Positions 1 through 8,360 of a stretch of DNA of 38,611 nt are shown in pieces. This DNA is from Rahnella perminowiae (GTDB lineage: Bacteria > Pseudomonadota > Gammaproteobacteria > Enterobacterales > Enterobacteriaceae): positions 1 through 38,611 of the forward strand of contig NZ_JAFMOS010000631.1 in the NCBI RefSeq assembly GCF_019049755.1. Reading direction: 5' to 3'. A program made the translations under genes and the position numbers. The notes under the pieces were generated by a model. That model did not search any database. It saw nothing but the letters and a program-made list of their open reading frames with translations, and was not told the origin of the DNA. Within the stretch, counting starts at the first letter, position 1; the number at the start of each line of letters is the position of its first letter.

Positions 1-55
1 GGAACGGGCAGCTATTACCCGTTAATAAGACGTTAAATGGACAAGGAATAGTAAC

Positions 56-727
56 ATGAGGAAATCAGTTTTCGTTTTGTCGGCAATTATTGCGGCAGGC
101 ACATTATCAGGGTGCGCAACAGAATCATCACGCACGGTAGAAGTTCAGAAAGTGGCTTCTTATAACACGCAATATAATGGTCCGCGCAGCCCGATTTCTG
201 TCGGTAAATTCGATAACCGCTCCAGTTATATGAGTGGCATTTTCTCCGATGGTGTCGATCGTCTGGGCAATCAGTCTAAAACCATTCTGGTCACTGACCT
301 GCAACAAACGGGTCGCTTCAATGTATTAGACCGCACGAATATGGCGGAAATTAAAGAAGAAGCGGGTATCAAAGGCCAGGCACAAACTCTGAAAGGCGCG
401 AACTATGTCATCACCGGCGATGTCACTGAGTTTGGCCGCAAAGAAGTCGGCGATAACCAGCTGTGGGGCATCCTGGGACGCGGCAAGCAACAAATCGCTT
501 ACGCTAAAGTCAGCCTGAATGTCGTTAATGTACAGACCTCAGAAGTGGTGTACTCCTCACAAGGTGCGGGCGAATATTCCCTGTCTAACCGCGAAATTAT
601 TGGTTTCGGCGGCACCGCCAGTTATGACTCAACCTTAAACGGTAAAGTGCTGGATTTAGCTATCCGCGAAGCGGTGAATAATCTGGTCAATGGAATCGAA
701 AGCGGCGCATGGCGTCCGGCTAATTAA
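56..727 (+). CDS. CsgG/HfaB-family outer-membrane lipoprotein
   Basis: The 223-aa protein starts with a lipoprotein signal peptide; lipobox LSGC puts the lipidated Cys at residue 20, and Ala at +2 predicts outer-membrane sorting. The body reads as a CsgG/HfaB domain (VGKFDNRS near 50; LDRTNMAEI near 104; ITGDVTEFG near 118; a Gly-rich C-terminal part). At 223 aa it is shorter than E. coli CsgG (about 277 aa), and no other curli gene is nearby, so it is probably not the curli pore itself. An AAGGA ribosome site sits upstream of the ATG. It opens a three-gene lipoprotein operon with the DUF4810 and DUF799 genes, an arrangement I know from other proteobacteria; the three proteins may form one periplasmic or outer-membrane assembly (inference). 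Only 55 bp of upstream DNA is in the window, so its promoter is not visible. Confidence 0.85.
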   Translation: MRKSVFVLSAIIAAGTLSGCATESSRTVEVQKVASYNTQYNGPRSPISVGKFDNRSSYMSGIFSDGVDRLGNQSKTILVTDLQQTGRFNVLDRTNMAEIKEEAGIKGQAQTLKGANYVITGDVTEFGRKEVGDNQLWGILGRGKQQIAYAKVSLNVVNVQTSEVVYSSQGAGEYSLSNREIIGFGGTASYDSTLNGKVLDLAIREAVNNLVNGIESGAWRPAN

Positions 728-745
728 TAATACGGATATTATAAA

Positions 746-1123
746 ATGACAATATGTAAAAACCAAAGCGCCGTGATAAAGGGTGGCCTTATTACCTTGA
801 CGTTATTATTAGCGGGCTGTGCAAAGCAGGCGGATAAGTCACTTTATAATTGGGACAAATACCAGTCTACGGTATACCAGTATTATCAGGGTGACAAAGT
901 GGGTCCTGAAGAACAAATCGCGTCATTAAAAGAATCGATTGAAAAATCCCGCGCCACCAATAAAGCCGTACCACCTGGCCTGCACGCGCAACTGGGATTG
1001 CTTTATGCCAATACGGGCCACACCGACCTGGCATTTCAGGAATTCAATACTGAGAAAAGTTTATTTCCGGAGTCAGCAACCTATATGGATTTCCTGCTGA
1101 AAAATAAAGGGAGTGTTAAATGA
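746..1123 (+). CDS. DUF4810 domain lipoprotein
   Basis: The 125-aa lipoprotein has lipobox LAGC with Cys at residue 25. The mature part starts with a YNWDKYQSTVYQYYQG stretch typical of DUF4810, followed by a helical segment with a TPR-like feel (GLHAQLGLLYANTGHTDLA near 78-96, then FNTEKSLFPES). It lies 18 bp after the CsgG-like gene, and its stop overlaps the next start as ATGA, so the three genes are very likely cotranscribed and translationally coupled. The molecular role is not established; the family occurs with CsgG-like and DUF799 lipoproteins. Confidence 0.8.
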   Translation: MTICKNQSAVIKGGLITLTLLLAGCAKQADKSLYNWDKYQSTVYQYYQGDKVGPEEQIASLKESIEKSRATNKAVPPGLHAQLGLLYANTGHTDLAFQEFNTEKSLFPESATYMDFLLKNKGSVK

Positions 1124-1782
1124 AACGTTTATTCCTGCTGACCGGCGTAGTGCTGACGTTACTGCTGACGGGTTGTGCGAAAAAAGCGTCCTACGATTAC
1201 ACCGCGTTTAAAGAGAGCAAACCGAGATCGATTCTGGTGCTCCCGCCGGTGAACCATTCTCCGGATGTGAATGCCAGTCACAGCATGCTTTCTACCGTCA
1301 CCGCACCGCTGGCTGAAGACGGCTTCTATGTCTTCCCGGTGGCCGTCGTTGAGGAAACTTTCAAGCAGAACGGCATAACCGGTGCGGAAGATATTCGTGC
1401 CGTCAGCGCCGCCAAACTGCGTGAAATTTTCGGTGCGGATGCCGCGCTTTACATTGATATAACCCGCTACGGCAGCACTTACATGGTGGTTTCCAGCGAA
1501 ACCCGTGTGACCGCTAATGCCAAACTGGTGGATTTACGCAATGGCAAAGTGTTGTGGACCGGTAACGCCACCGCTTCTGACAGCGAAAATGACAACAACA
1601 ATAACGGTGGGATCATCGGCATATTGGTTCAGGCTGCCGTGAAGCAAATCTCCAGCACGATTTCCGACAAAGGTCATGATATCGCCGGGCTCACCAGCGA
1701 CCGTCTGCTGAGTGCATCTCAGACCGATGGCCTGCTGTATGGCCCGCGCTCACCGAATTACGCTAAGCAGGCAATGCGATAA
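1120..1782 (+). CDS. DUF799 (GNA1162-type) lipoprotein
   Basis: The 220-aa lipoprotein has lipobox LTGC with Cys at residue 19. Its fold signature fits DUF799/GNA1162: KPRSILVLPPVNHSPDV near 35-51, FYVFPVAVVEETFKQNG near 71-87, then LREIFGADAALYIDITRYG. This family is a periplasmic-facing outer-membrane lipoprotein related in fold to TolB N-terminal and CsgG-type domains. It overlaps the DUF4810 gene by 4 bp (ATGA). It ends with a Tyr/Pro-rich tail (LLYGPRSPNYAKQ). It is the last gene of the operon, followed by a hairpin at 1792-1819. Specific function is unknown. Confidence 0.82.
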   Translation: MKRLFLLTGVVLTLLLTGCAKKASYDYTAFKESKPRSILVLPPVNHSPDVNASHSMLSTVTAPLAEDGFYVFPVAVVEETFKQNGITGAEDIRAVSAAKLREIFGADAALYIDITRYGSTYMVVSSETRVTANAKLVDLRNGKVLWTGNATASDSENDNNNNGGIIGILVQAAVKQISSTISDKGHDIAGLTSDRLLSASQTDGLLYGPRSPNYAKQAMR

Positions 1783-1791
1783 AGGCCTAAA

Positions 1792-1819
1792 GAAAGCCGC
1801 CCCTTACGAGACGGCTTTC
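1792..1819 (+). terminator. Hairpin after the lipoprotein operon
   Basis: An inverted repeat GAAAGCCG / CGGCTTTC (8-bp stem, 12-nt loop) begins 10 bp after the DUF799 stop. There is no run of T after it, so intrinsic termination would be weak; it may be a transcript-end stabiliser. Confidence 0.45.
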
Positions 1820-2219
1820 TGGCTTACTTGCCCGATGCGTCAATTGTTACAGAGAGAGAATTATTGGAGATACTCCAACTTCCTTTGCCCTGAAACATTG
1901 CCGCTCCGGTGACAACGATAAAGATACAGATGTACCGTTTCATTGTGCGGTCCTTGCAAAGACCGCTTCACGTCAACACCACCGGTGATATCTCCGTGAA
2001 AACAAGCGCTGGGTTGCGCCTGCGTTGACGGTCATTGGACATCCTTTTCTGAAACCGGTGCCCGTTTGCTAAGACGGCGTAAAGGGCCGCCATAATCATA
2101 CACTTGTTGTCGACCAACTTGACAAAATTGTTCAGAAAGCAGACTATGTTGTGGCTGGGTTGCGCTTGCGTTACATCAGTAACGAAGCCCGCTGGAAAGG
2201 CCGCTAACCTGACCAGCAC
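1820..2219. other. Gene-free stretch with a 19-bp direct repeat; possible sRNA locus
   Basis: No ORF here has a plausible start, codon use or recognisable protein; overlapping ORFs on both strands merely read through the terminator at 2220-2247. A 19-nt motif GCTGGGTTGCGCCTGCGTT (2008-2026) recurs at 2154-2172 with one C/T change, about 146 bp apart, same strand. Because the stretch ends in a strong bidirectional terminator, a rightward small RNA ending at 2247 is possible, but I see no known sRNA. Confidence 0.3.
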
Positions 2220-2247
2220 AAAAAAACCACCTTCTGGTGGTTTTTTT
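2220..2247. terminator. Bidirectional intrinsic terminator (mtnBCD end)
   Basis: The stem ACCACC/GGTGGT with a TTCT loop is flanked by seven A on one side and seven T on the other, so it works in either direction. On the minus strand it lies 20 bp after mtnD and should end the mtnBCD transcript. Confidence 0.85.
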
Positions 2248-2267
2248 GTTTCTGCAGTACGCAAATC

Positions 2268-2813
2268 TTATTCACCCATTCTCGGGTACGCATCGGCAAT
2301 CTTATCGCCGGTAAAATGCGCCACCCACCCTTCGGGATTATCGAAAACGCGGATTGCCGTGAACGACGGAGAGCCGCCCATATCAAACCAGTGGCGGGTG
2401 TTGGCCGGTACGGAAATCAGATCGTTTTTCTCGCACAGGATCTGGAAAATCTTGCCGTTCAGGTGCAGACAAAACAGCCCTGCGCCTTCGACGAAGAAAC
2501 GCACTTCGTCTTCACCGTGCGTATGTTCGGAAAGGAATTTAGTGCGCAGCACCTCGCGTTGCTCGTTGTCCGGACGCATGCTGATCACGTCCCAGCTCTG
2601 ATACCCCTTCTCTTCGACCAGTTTGTCGATTTCATGCTGATAAGCGGCAATCACGTCCTGCGGCTGCGGGTTTGCGCCTAAATCGCGGTCAGCCTGCCAG
2701 CGTTCGAAACGTACATCAATTTTGCTCAGTTCGGCGGCGATCGCGTCTCCGTCTCGGCTTTCCCACAACGGTGCGGAAGGATCCTGGTCACTAAAAATCG
2801 TTAATGCACTCAT
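2268..2813 (-). CDS. mtnD: Acireductone dioxygenase
   Basis: Oxidises 1,2-dihydroxy-5-(methylthio)pent-1-en-3-one to 2-oxo-4-methylthiobutanoate and formate (or, depending on the metal, to a CO-forming off-pathway product) in the cytosolic methionine salvage pathway. The cupin metal site is visible as [13 protein letters not shown]: His97, His99 and Glu103, with a later His in the RHWFDMGG segment. Length 181 aa is normal. The frame could open at a TTG (2819), but the ATG at 2813 matches the usual MSALTIF start and has a purine-rich site just upstream. It is the third gene of mtnBCD, 11 bp after mtnC, and is followed by a strong terminator. Confidence 0.95.
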   Translation of the reverse strand: MSALTIFSDQDPSAPLWESRDGDAIAAELSKIDVRFERWQADRDLGANPQPQDVIAAYQHEIDKLVEEKGYQSWDVISMRPDNEQREVLRTKFLSEHTHGEDEVRFFVEGAGLFCLHLNGKIFQILCEKNDLISVPANTRHWFDMGGSPSFTAIRVFDNPEGWVAHFTGDKIADAYPRMGE

Positions 2814-2824
2814 GGTCAACCCTC

Positions 2825-3511
2825 TTATAAGAATGTTTCTAAGGCTATCTGATCAAAACGATTAACCTGCAGATGATCGCTGAGTTCATCAGCGTCATCG
2901 CGGATCAGCTGACAGGTATTCCAGCCCGCTAAACGCGCGGCGTCCAGCTCCTGACGAATGTCCGATAAAAACAGTAAATCCTGCGGCGGCAAGATCAGTT
3001 GTTCAGCGATGTTCTGATACGATTCCGTTTCACGCTTGGCACCGACGCGGGTATCGAAATATCTGCTGAACAGCGGCGTTAAATCACCGGCATCACTGTA
3101 GCCAAACAATAACTTTTGCGCGTCTACCGAACCTGAGGAATACACGCAAAGTTGCAGCCCCTCCGCTTTCCACGCTTCCAGCTGCGGCGCGACATCGGCA
3201 TACAGATGTCCGCGAAAATCACCGTTTTCATAGCCGGTACGCCAGATGATGCCCTGCAATACTTTCAGCGACGTCGATTTCACGTCGTTATCCATATACG
3301 TAAAGAGCTGTTCGATCAGCGCCTCGACGCTGGCCTGTGGCCGGTCGATTTCAGCGCGTAAAGCGTCCAGGGCAGCGGCGACGTCCGGCTGTTCATGCTC
3401 ATGGCGCAGGAAGTCGGCGAGACGCTGCCGGGCATAGGGGAATAACACCTGGTGTACAAAACGGATATCCGTGGTGGTGCCTTCAATATCAGTGACAATA
3501 GCGCGGATCAT
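2825..3511 (-). CDS. mtnC: Enolase-phosphatase E1
   Basis: Bifunctional HAD-superfamily enzyme that enolises 2,3-diketo-5-methylthiopentyl-1-phosphate and then dephosphorylates it to the acireductone used by MtnD. The N-terminal [11 protein letters not shown] gives the DxEGT motif of this subfamily (Asp8 nucleophile, Glu10). [17 protein letters not shown] around 130-146 is motif II, and [12 protein letters not shown] near 189-200 carries the acidic motif. Length 228 aa is typical. Its start overlaps the mtnB stop by 4 bp, pointing to translational coupling. Confidence 0.95.
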   Translation of the reverse strand: MIRAIVTDIEGTTTDIRFVHQVLFPYARQRLADFLRHEHEQPDVAAALDALRAEIDRPQASVEALIEQLFTYMDNDVKSTSLKVLQGIIWRTGYENGDFRGHLYADVAPQLEAWKAEGLQLCVYSSGSVDAQKLLFGYSDAGDLTPLFSRYFDTRVGAKRETESYQNIAEQLILPPQDLLFLSDIRQELDAARLAGWNTCQLIRDDADELSDHLQVNRFDQIALETFL

Positions 3512-4122
3512 TTAGCCTCCAGCAGGCGACGTTGCAGTTCACACTGGAATAAAAACTCCAGCCCCTCCAGATGGCGGCGCGCTTCGGCCACATCCCGCCC
3601 CCAGCACGTCAGCCCATGGCCACGCAGCAAAAAACCATACTGCAACGGCGTGTGCTCCGCTGACGTCATGATCTTCTGCGCCAGCGCAGCAATATCCTGG
3701 CTGTTGTCGAAAATCGGGATCACCACCTGATCAAGGTGCGAGGTCTGGCCGCTGAGCGATTTCTGCATCTCATAACCTTCCAGCACCAGCGCACCACTGC
3801 GTTCTGCCCGGGATAACACCGTCGAATTGACCGAATGGGTATGCAGCACCGCACCTGTTTCAGGATAGCGGGAATACAGCATGGTGTGCAGCCCGGTTTC
3901 CGCTGAAGGACGACGTCCGCCGGGTGCCAGGCCACTGTCGAGTTCCACCCGCAGGAAATCTTCTGCGGTCAGTGATCCCTTGTCTTTTCCCGATTCAGTG
4001 ATCAGGCAATGGGCATCGCCTTCGCGCACGGACATATTGCCGCCCGTCGCCGGGCTCCAGCCCTTCTGTCCAATCCAGTGACAGGCCGCCAGCAGCGCGC
4101 CCAGTTGCAAATTCTCTGTCAT
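3508..4122 (-). CDS. mtnB: Methylthioribulose-1-phosphate dehydratase
   Basis: Class II aldolase-fold, zinc-dependent dehydratase converting 5-methylthioribulose-1-phosphate to 2,3-diketo-5-methylthiopentyl-1-phosphate. The substrate/metal motifs are [10 protein letters not shown] near 28-36, HTHSVNST with His94 and His96, and LLRGHGL further on. The frame extends upstream to 4221, but [11 protein letters not shown] at 4122 is chosen: it has AGGA 8 bp upstream and gives 204 aa, the family length. The extra N-terminal 33 codons of the longer frame cover the intergenic control region and do not resemble the family. First gene of mtnBCD, divergent from mtnE. Confidence 0.93.
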   Translation of the reverse strand: MTENLQLGALLAACHWIGQKGWSPATGGNMSVREGDAHCLITESGKDKGSLTAEDFLRVELDSGLAPGGRRPSAETGLHTMLYSRYPETGAVLHTHSVNSTVLSRAERSGALVLEGYEMQKSLSGQTSHLDQVVIPIFDNSQDIAALAQKIMTSAEHTPLQYGFLLRGHGLTCWGRDVAEARRHLEGLEFLFQCELQRRLLEAK

Positions 4123-4215
4123 CGTATTCCTGAAAAGCTGTGGGTTGAGGGACGAAGTTCGGGATGAAACTGACGATATATTCAATGTTATGCGGCTTAG
4201 ACCGAATTGGCATTT

Positions 4216-4231
4216 AGCCATCTAAGCGTCT
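4216..4231. promoter_or_regulatory. Candidate MetJ tandem met box
   Basis: Two adjacent 8-bp units, AGCCATCT and AAGCGTCT, each match 6 of 8 bases of the MetJ consensus AGACGTCT. The pair lies between the divergent mtnB and mtnE genes and directly abuts the putative mtnE -35 box, so it could repress both directions when S-adenosylmethionine is high. Matches are imperfect; binding is inferred. Confidence 0.45.
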
Positions 4232-4234
4232 CGA

Positions 4235-4262
4235 TTGCCAAATATTAACATCGTGTTATATT
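4235..4262 (+). promoter_or_regulatory. Putative sigma-70 promoter of mtnE
   Basis: TTGCCA and TATATT are separated by 16 bp, which would place a transcription start near 4269, about 60 nt before the mtnE ATG. The -35 element sits 3 bp from the candidate met boxes. Confidence 0.5.
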
Positions 4263-4329
4263 GTGAGCAACATCGCTATTTGCACACCTGACGCCTGTCA
4301 GGTCAACGGTCCAGGAGTACTGACCCGCC

Positions 4330-5490
4330 ATGAGCACAGCAGCACTGATCCCCGAAAGTAAACTTCCTGCTTTAGGCACTACCATTTTTACCCAAATGAG
4401 TGCGCTGGCGCAGAAACACAATGCCATTAACCTGTCGCAGGGTTTCCCTGATTTCGACGGCCCCGAATACCTGAAAAACCGTCTGGCTTATCACGTCAGC
4501 CAGGGCGCGAACCAGTACGCCCCGATGACCGGCACGGCACAGCTGCGTGAGGCAATTGCCACCAAAACCGAACAGATTTACGGCTATGCACCGGATGCCA
4601 CCACCGACATCACCATCACGGCGGGTGCGACAGAATCGCTGTATATCGCCATCACCGCGCTGGTATCGGAAGGTGACGAAGTGATTGCTTTCGATCCGAG
4701 CTATGACTGCTATGCTCCGGCGGTAGAACTGGCGGGCGGCGTAATGAAACGTATTCAGTTGCAGCCACCGGAATTCAAAGTTAACTGGGCGGAATTCGCG
4801 GATCACATCACTGATCGCACAAAGCTTGTGATCATCAACACGCCGCATAATCCGTCGGCCACCGTCTGGAGCCACAGCGACATTGAGCAGCTCTGGCAGA
4901 GCATTGCGGATAAGCACATTTTCGTGCTGAGCGATGAAGTGTATGAGCACATCTGTTTTGCGCCGGAAGGTCACGCCAGTGTGCTGCGTCATCCGGAACT
5001 GCGTCAGCGCGCCATTGCAGTCTCGTCGTTCGGTAAGACGTATCACATGACCGGCTGGCGTGTGGGCTATTGCGTGGCACCGGCGATAATCAGCGCTGAA
5101 CTGCGCAAGGTTCACCAGTACCTCACCTTCTCCATCACCACGCCGGTTCAGCTGGCGCTGGCGGATATGCTGCGTGAAGCGCCGGAACACTGGCAGGAAT
5201 TACCGGCCTTTTATCAGGCTAAACGTGACCGTCTCGCGCAGGGGCTGGCTAACAGCCGTCTGAAGGTCTTGCCGGGTCAGGGCACCTATTTCCTGCTGGC
5301 CGATTACAGTGACGTTTCCGATTTAGATGATGTTGCATTCTGCCACTGGCTGACTGAACATGCCGGTGTGGCGGCCATTCCGATGTCGGTTTTCTGCGCC
5401 GCGCCTTTCCCACATAAACTGATCCGGCTGTGCTTCGCCAAACAGGAAGCTACACTGGACGCGGCTTCGGAGCGCCTGTGTCAACTTTAA
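4330..5490 (+). CDS. mtnE: Methionine aminotransferase (class I PLP enzyme)
   Basis: Transaminates 2-oxo-4-methylthiobutanoate to methionine, the last step of salvage. It is a class I/II aminotransferase of 386 aa, like E. coli YbdL. NLSQGFPDFDGP near 34-45 binds substrate, NTPHNPSA near 170-177 and SDEVYEH near 201-207 are the usual PLP contacts, and SSFGKTYHMTGWRVGY carries the Schiff-base Lys236. The start has AGGAG about 13 bp upstream, a little far. It overlaps the downstream omega-amidase gene and diverges from mtnBCD. Kinase and isomerase genes mtnK/mtnA, needed for the upper pathway, are not in the window. Confidence 0.92.
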   Translation: MSTAALIPESKLPALGTTIFTQMSALAQKHNAINLSQGFPDFDGPEYLKNRLAYHVSQGANQYAPMTGTAQLREAIATKTEQIYGYAPDATTDITITAGATESLYIAITALVSEGDEVIAFDPSYDCYAPAVELAGGVMKRIQLQPPEFKVNWAEFADHITDRTKLVIINTPHNPSATVWSHSDIEQLWQSIADKHIFVLSDEVYEHICFAPEGHASVLRHPELRQRAIAVSSFGKTYHMTGWRVGYCVAPAIISAELRKVHQYLTFSITTPVQLALADMLREAPEHWQELPAFYQAKRDRLAQGLANSRLKVLPGQGTYFLLADYSDVSDLDDVAFCHWLTEHAGVAAIPMSVFCAAPFPHKLIRLCFAKQEATLDAASERLCQL

Positions 5491-6251
5491 AACTGTCCGT
5501 ATTGCAACAGCCACTGGTGTGGCTGGACGGCGAGGCTAACCTCGCACACTTCGACGGCCTGCTCGGTGCACTGACCGCACGCGACCTGATTGTCTTGCCG
5601 GAAATGTTCACCACCGGTTTCGCCATGCAGGCACCGGGCAGCGCATTGCCTGAATCGCGTGTCGTGCAATGGCTGCAACAGTGGGCGAAACAGCTCGGTG
5701 CAATGATCGGAGGCAGCGTGGCATTGAGCACCACGGAAGGCGCAGTGAATCGTTTTCTGCTGGTCGAACCGCAGGGTAAAGTGCATTTTTACGATAAACG
5801 CCACCTGTTCCGTATGGCGGGTGAACACAATTATTATGTGCCGGGAAAACGTCGTGAAATCGTGGAATGGCGCGGCTGGCGTATTCTGCCGCAAGTCTGC
5901 TATGACCTGCGTTTCCCGGTGTATTCACGCAACCGGCAGGATTACGATCTGGCACTTTACGTCGCCAACTGGCCGGCACCGCGCAGCCGCCACTGGCAGA
6001 CATTGCTTGCCGCCCGTGCGATTGAAAATCAGGCTTATGTTGCCGGTTGCAACCGTGTCGGCCACGATGACAACGGCCATTACTACAGCGGTGACAGCCT
6101 GATTTTTAATCCGCAGGGTGAAGAACTGGCGCGTGCTGAGCCGGGCTCAGCGATGATTATCGATGCCGAGTTGTCGCTTGAAGCGCTACAGGATTACCGC
6201 GAAACCTTCCCGGCCTGGCGTGATGCCGATACTTTTTTGCTTCATGATTAA
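5478..6251 (+). CDS. yafV: Omega-amidase, YafV/nitrilase family
   Basis: Carbon-nitrogen hydrolase that likely deamidates 2-oxoglutaramate or 2-oxosuccinamate, pulling the glutamine-linked MtnE transamination forward. The nitrilase triad is visible: Glu42 in LPEMFTTGF, Lys107 in YDKRHLF and Cys141 in QVCYDLRFP. The best start is a GTG at 5478, with GGAG 5 bp upstream, giving 257 aa and an overlap of 13 bp with mtnE. The further-upstream ATG (5430) would add 16 residues read out of frame from mtnE. The mtnE/omega-amidase pairing supports the salvage role. Confidence 0.88.
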   Translation: MSTLKLSVLQQPLVWLDGEANLAHFDGLLGALTARDLIVLPEMFTTGFAMQAPGSALPESRVVQWLQQWAKQLGAMIGGSVALSTTEGAVNRFLLVEPQGKVHFYDKRHLFRMAGEHNYYVPGKRREIVEWRGWRILPQVCYDLRFPVYSRNRQDYDLALYVANWPAPRSRHWQTLLAARAIENQAYVAGCNRVGHDDNGHYYSGDSLIFNPQGEELARAEPGSAMIIDAELSLEALQDYRETFPAWRDADTFLLHD

Positions 6252-6283
6252 GAAGGTTTAGCGCTTAAACAGCCTTCACAAAC

Positions 6284-6316
6284 AAATGCCCCGGACGTCT
6301 CTGCCGGGGCATTTTT
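6284..6316. terminator. Intrinsic terminator between yafV and the DUF1993 gene
   Basis: AAATGCCCCGG and CCGGGGCATTT form an 11-bp stem around a 9-nt loop, followed by more T. It ends the mtnE-yafV transcript and, read the other way, the convergent DUF1993 gene. Confidence 0.85.
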
Positions 6317-6349
6317 ACTTTATACCGTTCTGTTGGGTGGCCGCCGCGG

Positions 6350-6856
6350 TTAATTTCCGCCGATAAAGTCCGCTTTACCGATATTCACGCCCAGATGGCG
6401 CAGAATGTTATACGCCGTGGTGATATGGAAATAGAAGTTAGGTATGGCAAATACTGTCACGTAGCTGTGTGCAGTAAATTTCATTTCACGGTTTTTGCCT
6501 TTCACCACGATCTCACGGGATTCATCGCCTTCCAGTTGCTGTGCGTCCACGCTTTCGATAAAACGCAGTGTGTTGGCGATACGTTCCTGCAATTGGGCAA
6601 ACGTCACTTCGTTGTCTTCCATCGCCGGCGCGGTAATACCAGCCAGACGGGCAACCGCGCCTTTCGACATATCACTGGTGATCTGCACCTGACGCGCCAG
6701 CGGATACATATCTTCTGCCAGACGGGTATTCAGGACTTCTTCTTCTGATTTGCCGTTTTCCTTTGCCCATGCCTCGCCCTTTTCCAGTAATGCTGAAAGA
6801 TTCTGTAAACCACGAACAAACTGTGCCGCTGTACTGCCATAAAGCGATGCTGACAT
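6350..6856 (-). CDS. DUF1993 family protein
   Basis: The 168-aa protein fits the DUF1993 family (DinB-like four-helix fold): MSASLYGSTAAQFVRGLQNL at the N-terminus, DMYPLARQVQITSDMSKGA near 50-68, and SYVTVFAIPNFYFHITTAYNILRHLGV near the end, including the conserved FYFH..TAYNILRH block. No enzyme activity is established for the family. It is a monocistronic gene convergent with yafV. The 223 bp to the next start (6857-7079) hold nothing I recognise. Confidence 0.85.
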   Translation of the reverse strand: MSASLYGSTAAQFVRGLQNLSALLEKGEAWAKENGKSEEEVLNTRLAEDMYPLARQVQITSDMSKGAVARLAGITAPAMEDNEVTFAQLQERIANTLRFIESVDAQQLEGDESREIVVKGKNREMKFTAHSYVTVFAIPNFYFHITTAYNILRHLGVNIGKADFIGGN

Positions 6857-7079
6857 GATGCTTCCTCAGTGAATAACGGGTTAGAACAACTTAGAACAAC
6901 CGGCGCTACCTTAGCGCGTTCCGGTCTGAACAGCGTGACGTTTTATAGCAGTGAAGGATGGCGGAACGTCAGGTTTGCGACGTGCGCCGCTCTTTTTGTC
7001 AGCGCATGTAAAAACAACCCCGGGTGGATCAATTCTTGCATTTCCTACTCCCGCAAAAACATCTGACAGAGGACCCCTG

Positions 7080-8348
7080 ATGACCATCACCTTTATTGCA
7101 CACTCCACGCCCGAACCCGCGTTGTACGGCGCGATGGCAGCGATACTTGCTGAGCTACGCGCTTTGCCGCTGTGTCATTTTCCCGTCAGTCATGATGCGC
7201 AACGTTACCCGAATGCGCGCCAGCACGTGACGGCGCAGGGACAGGCAATAACCAGCGGGCTGGTGTGGCTGGAGCGCCTGACCGGGCGTGATGCGGGTGA
7301 GGAATCCGGCATTGAATCCCTGATTTATCGGGCACTTAAAGAAGATATCGTCGTGCCCTTGCGTGAACCGTTATCCGCAGAGTTGAACGCATTCATTACA
7401 GCACAGGGCATTGAAACTGAATCATTAACCGTGGTGCGCAATCAGGATAAATTCCAGCTGGAAGACTGCATCACCGGCAAAATTCGCAGTAACGGCTGGG
7501 GACGCGATGCCTTTGGCCGCTGGGCATTAGGTTCGGTTTCACAGCCGGTCATGCGGGCAGGAAAAACCCTGCGCGTGGCACTGGTGGGGGATTTTAGCGA
7601 GCAGCGCGACAGTTATCCGGCAATGCTCGCTGCACTGGGAGACGCCGCCGATGCACTGGCAATGAACATTGATGTTGTCTATGTGACATCCACGTTATTG
7701 GGCAGCCAGCTTGATTGCACACTGGCTGACGTCGACGGCATTATCTTCCCGGGCGCAACGATCACCCGCAGCGATGCGCAGGCCGGACCGCTGGCAACCG
7801 CCACCTGGGCACTGGAAAACCAGACCCCGGTGTTAGGGATTAATCAGGGCATGCATCAGATGATCACTGCGCTGGGGCAGAAAGTGCTCGGACAGGAACG
7901 TGTAGTCATGCACGGGCCGTCAACGCTCGGCAGCCTGCAAACCGGTTTACCGCTGGCCGAACACACCCAGCCCCGTCTGGGAAATCACCCGGTCATCACC
8001 CGCCGCGGCACCCTGCTGGCCAATAAAACGGGCAATGAATTTTTGCTGCGCTACAACCAGCGCCGCTATCTGAATCCGCATTTACTGGCGGAGCTTGAAA
8101 GCGCGGGGCTGAACGTTTCAGGGTATGACGAAAGTGGTGAACAGGCGCAGGCTGTTGAGCTGAACAATCATCCGTTCTTTATAGGCGTTCAGGGGCAACC
8201 GGAGCTGACGTCACGACGCGAGCGGCCCAATCCGCTGCTGATGGCGTTTCTGCAACAGGTGCGTCAGTGCAACCGTGACCGCGATGTCAGTCACGCTGCA
8301 CTGACCAAAAGCGTGCGTTTAAAACATCCGCACAGGCTGATGGGCTGA
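7080..8348 (+). CDS. CTP synthase glutaminase-domain-like protein, catalytic residues lost
   Basis: The protein is 422 aa. The C-terminal part (about residues 165-400) resembles the class I glutamine amidotransferase domain of CTP synthase: VALVGDFSEQRDSYPA, DGIIFPGATITR, PVLGINQGMHQM, HPFFIGVQGQPELTSR. The nucleophile elbow has Asn255 where CTP synthase has Cys (GICLGMQ), and the C-terminal HPE motif reads QPE (Gln373, Glu375), so glutaminase activity looks impossible. The synthetase domain is absent; the N-terminal 165 residues are not recognised. I chose the ATG at 7080 because GAGGA lies close upstream; an in-frame ATG at 6951 would add 43 unconvincing residues. A related family is annotated as CTP-synthase-C-terminal-related (seleno)protein, but codon 255 here is AAT, not TGA. 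It is convergent with hpxT; no link to purine breakdown is shown. Confidence 0.7.
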   Translation: MTITFIAHSTPEPALYGAMAAILAELRALPLCHFPVSHDAQRYPNARQHVTAQGQAITSGLVWLERLTGRDAGEESGIESLIYRALKEDIVVPLREPLSAELNAFITAQGIETESLTVVRNQDKFQLEDCITGKIRSNGWGRDAFGRWALGSVSQPVMRAGKTLRVALVGDFSEQRDSYPAMLAALGDAADALAMNIDVVYVTSTLLGSQLDCTLADVDGIIFPGATITRSDAQAGPLATATWALENQTPVLGINQGMHQMITALGQKVLGQERVVMHGPSTLGSLQTGLPLAEHTQPRLGNHPVITRRGTLLANKTGNEFLLRYNQRRYLNPHLLAELESAGLNVSGYDESGEQAQAVELNNHPFFIGVQGQPELTSRRERPNPLLMAFLQQVRQCNRDRDVSHAALTKSVRLKHPHRLMG

Positions 8349-8360
8349 CGACGACGCCGT

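Noticed and set aside
1968-2601. Overlapping ORFs on both strands in the gap before mtnD
   Set aside because: They contain the KKPP..GGFF peptide encoded by the terminator itself, have no good ribosome sites and overlap mtnD.
7842-7844. Possible selenocysteine in the CTP-synthase-like protein, as annotated for a related family
   Set aside because: Codon 255 is AAT (Asn), not TGA, so no recoding is involved.
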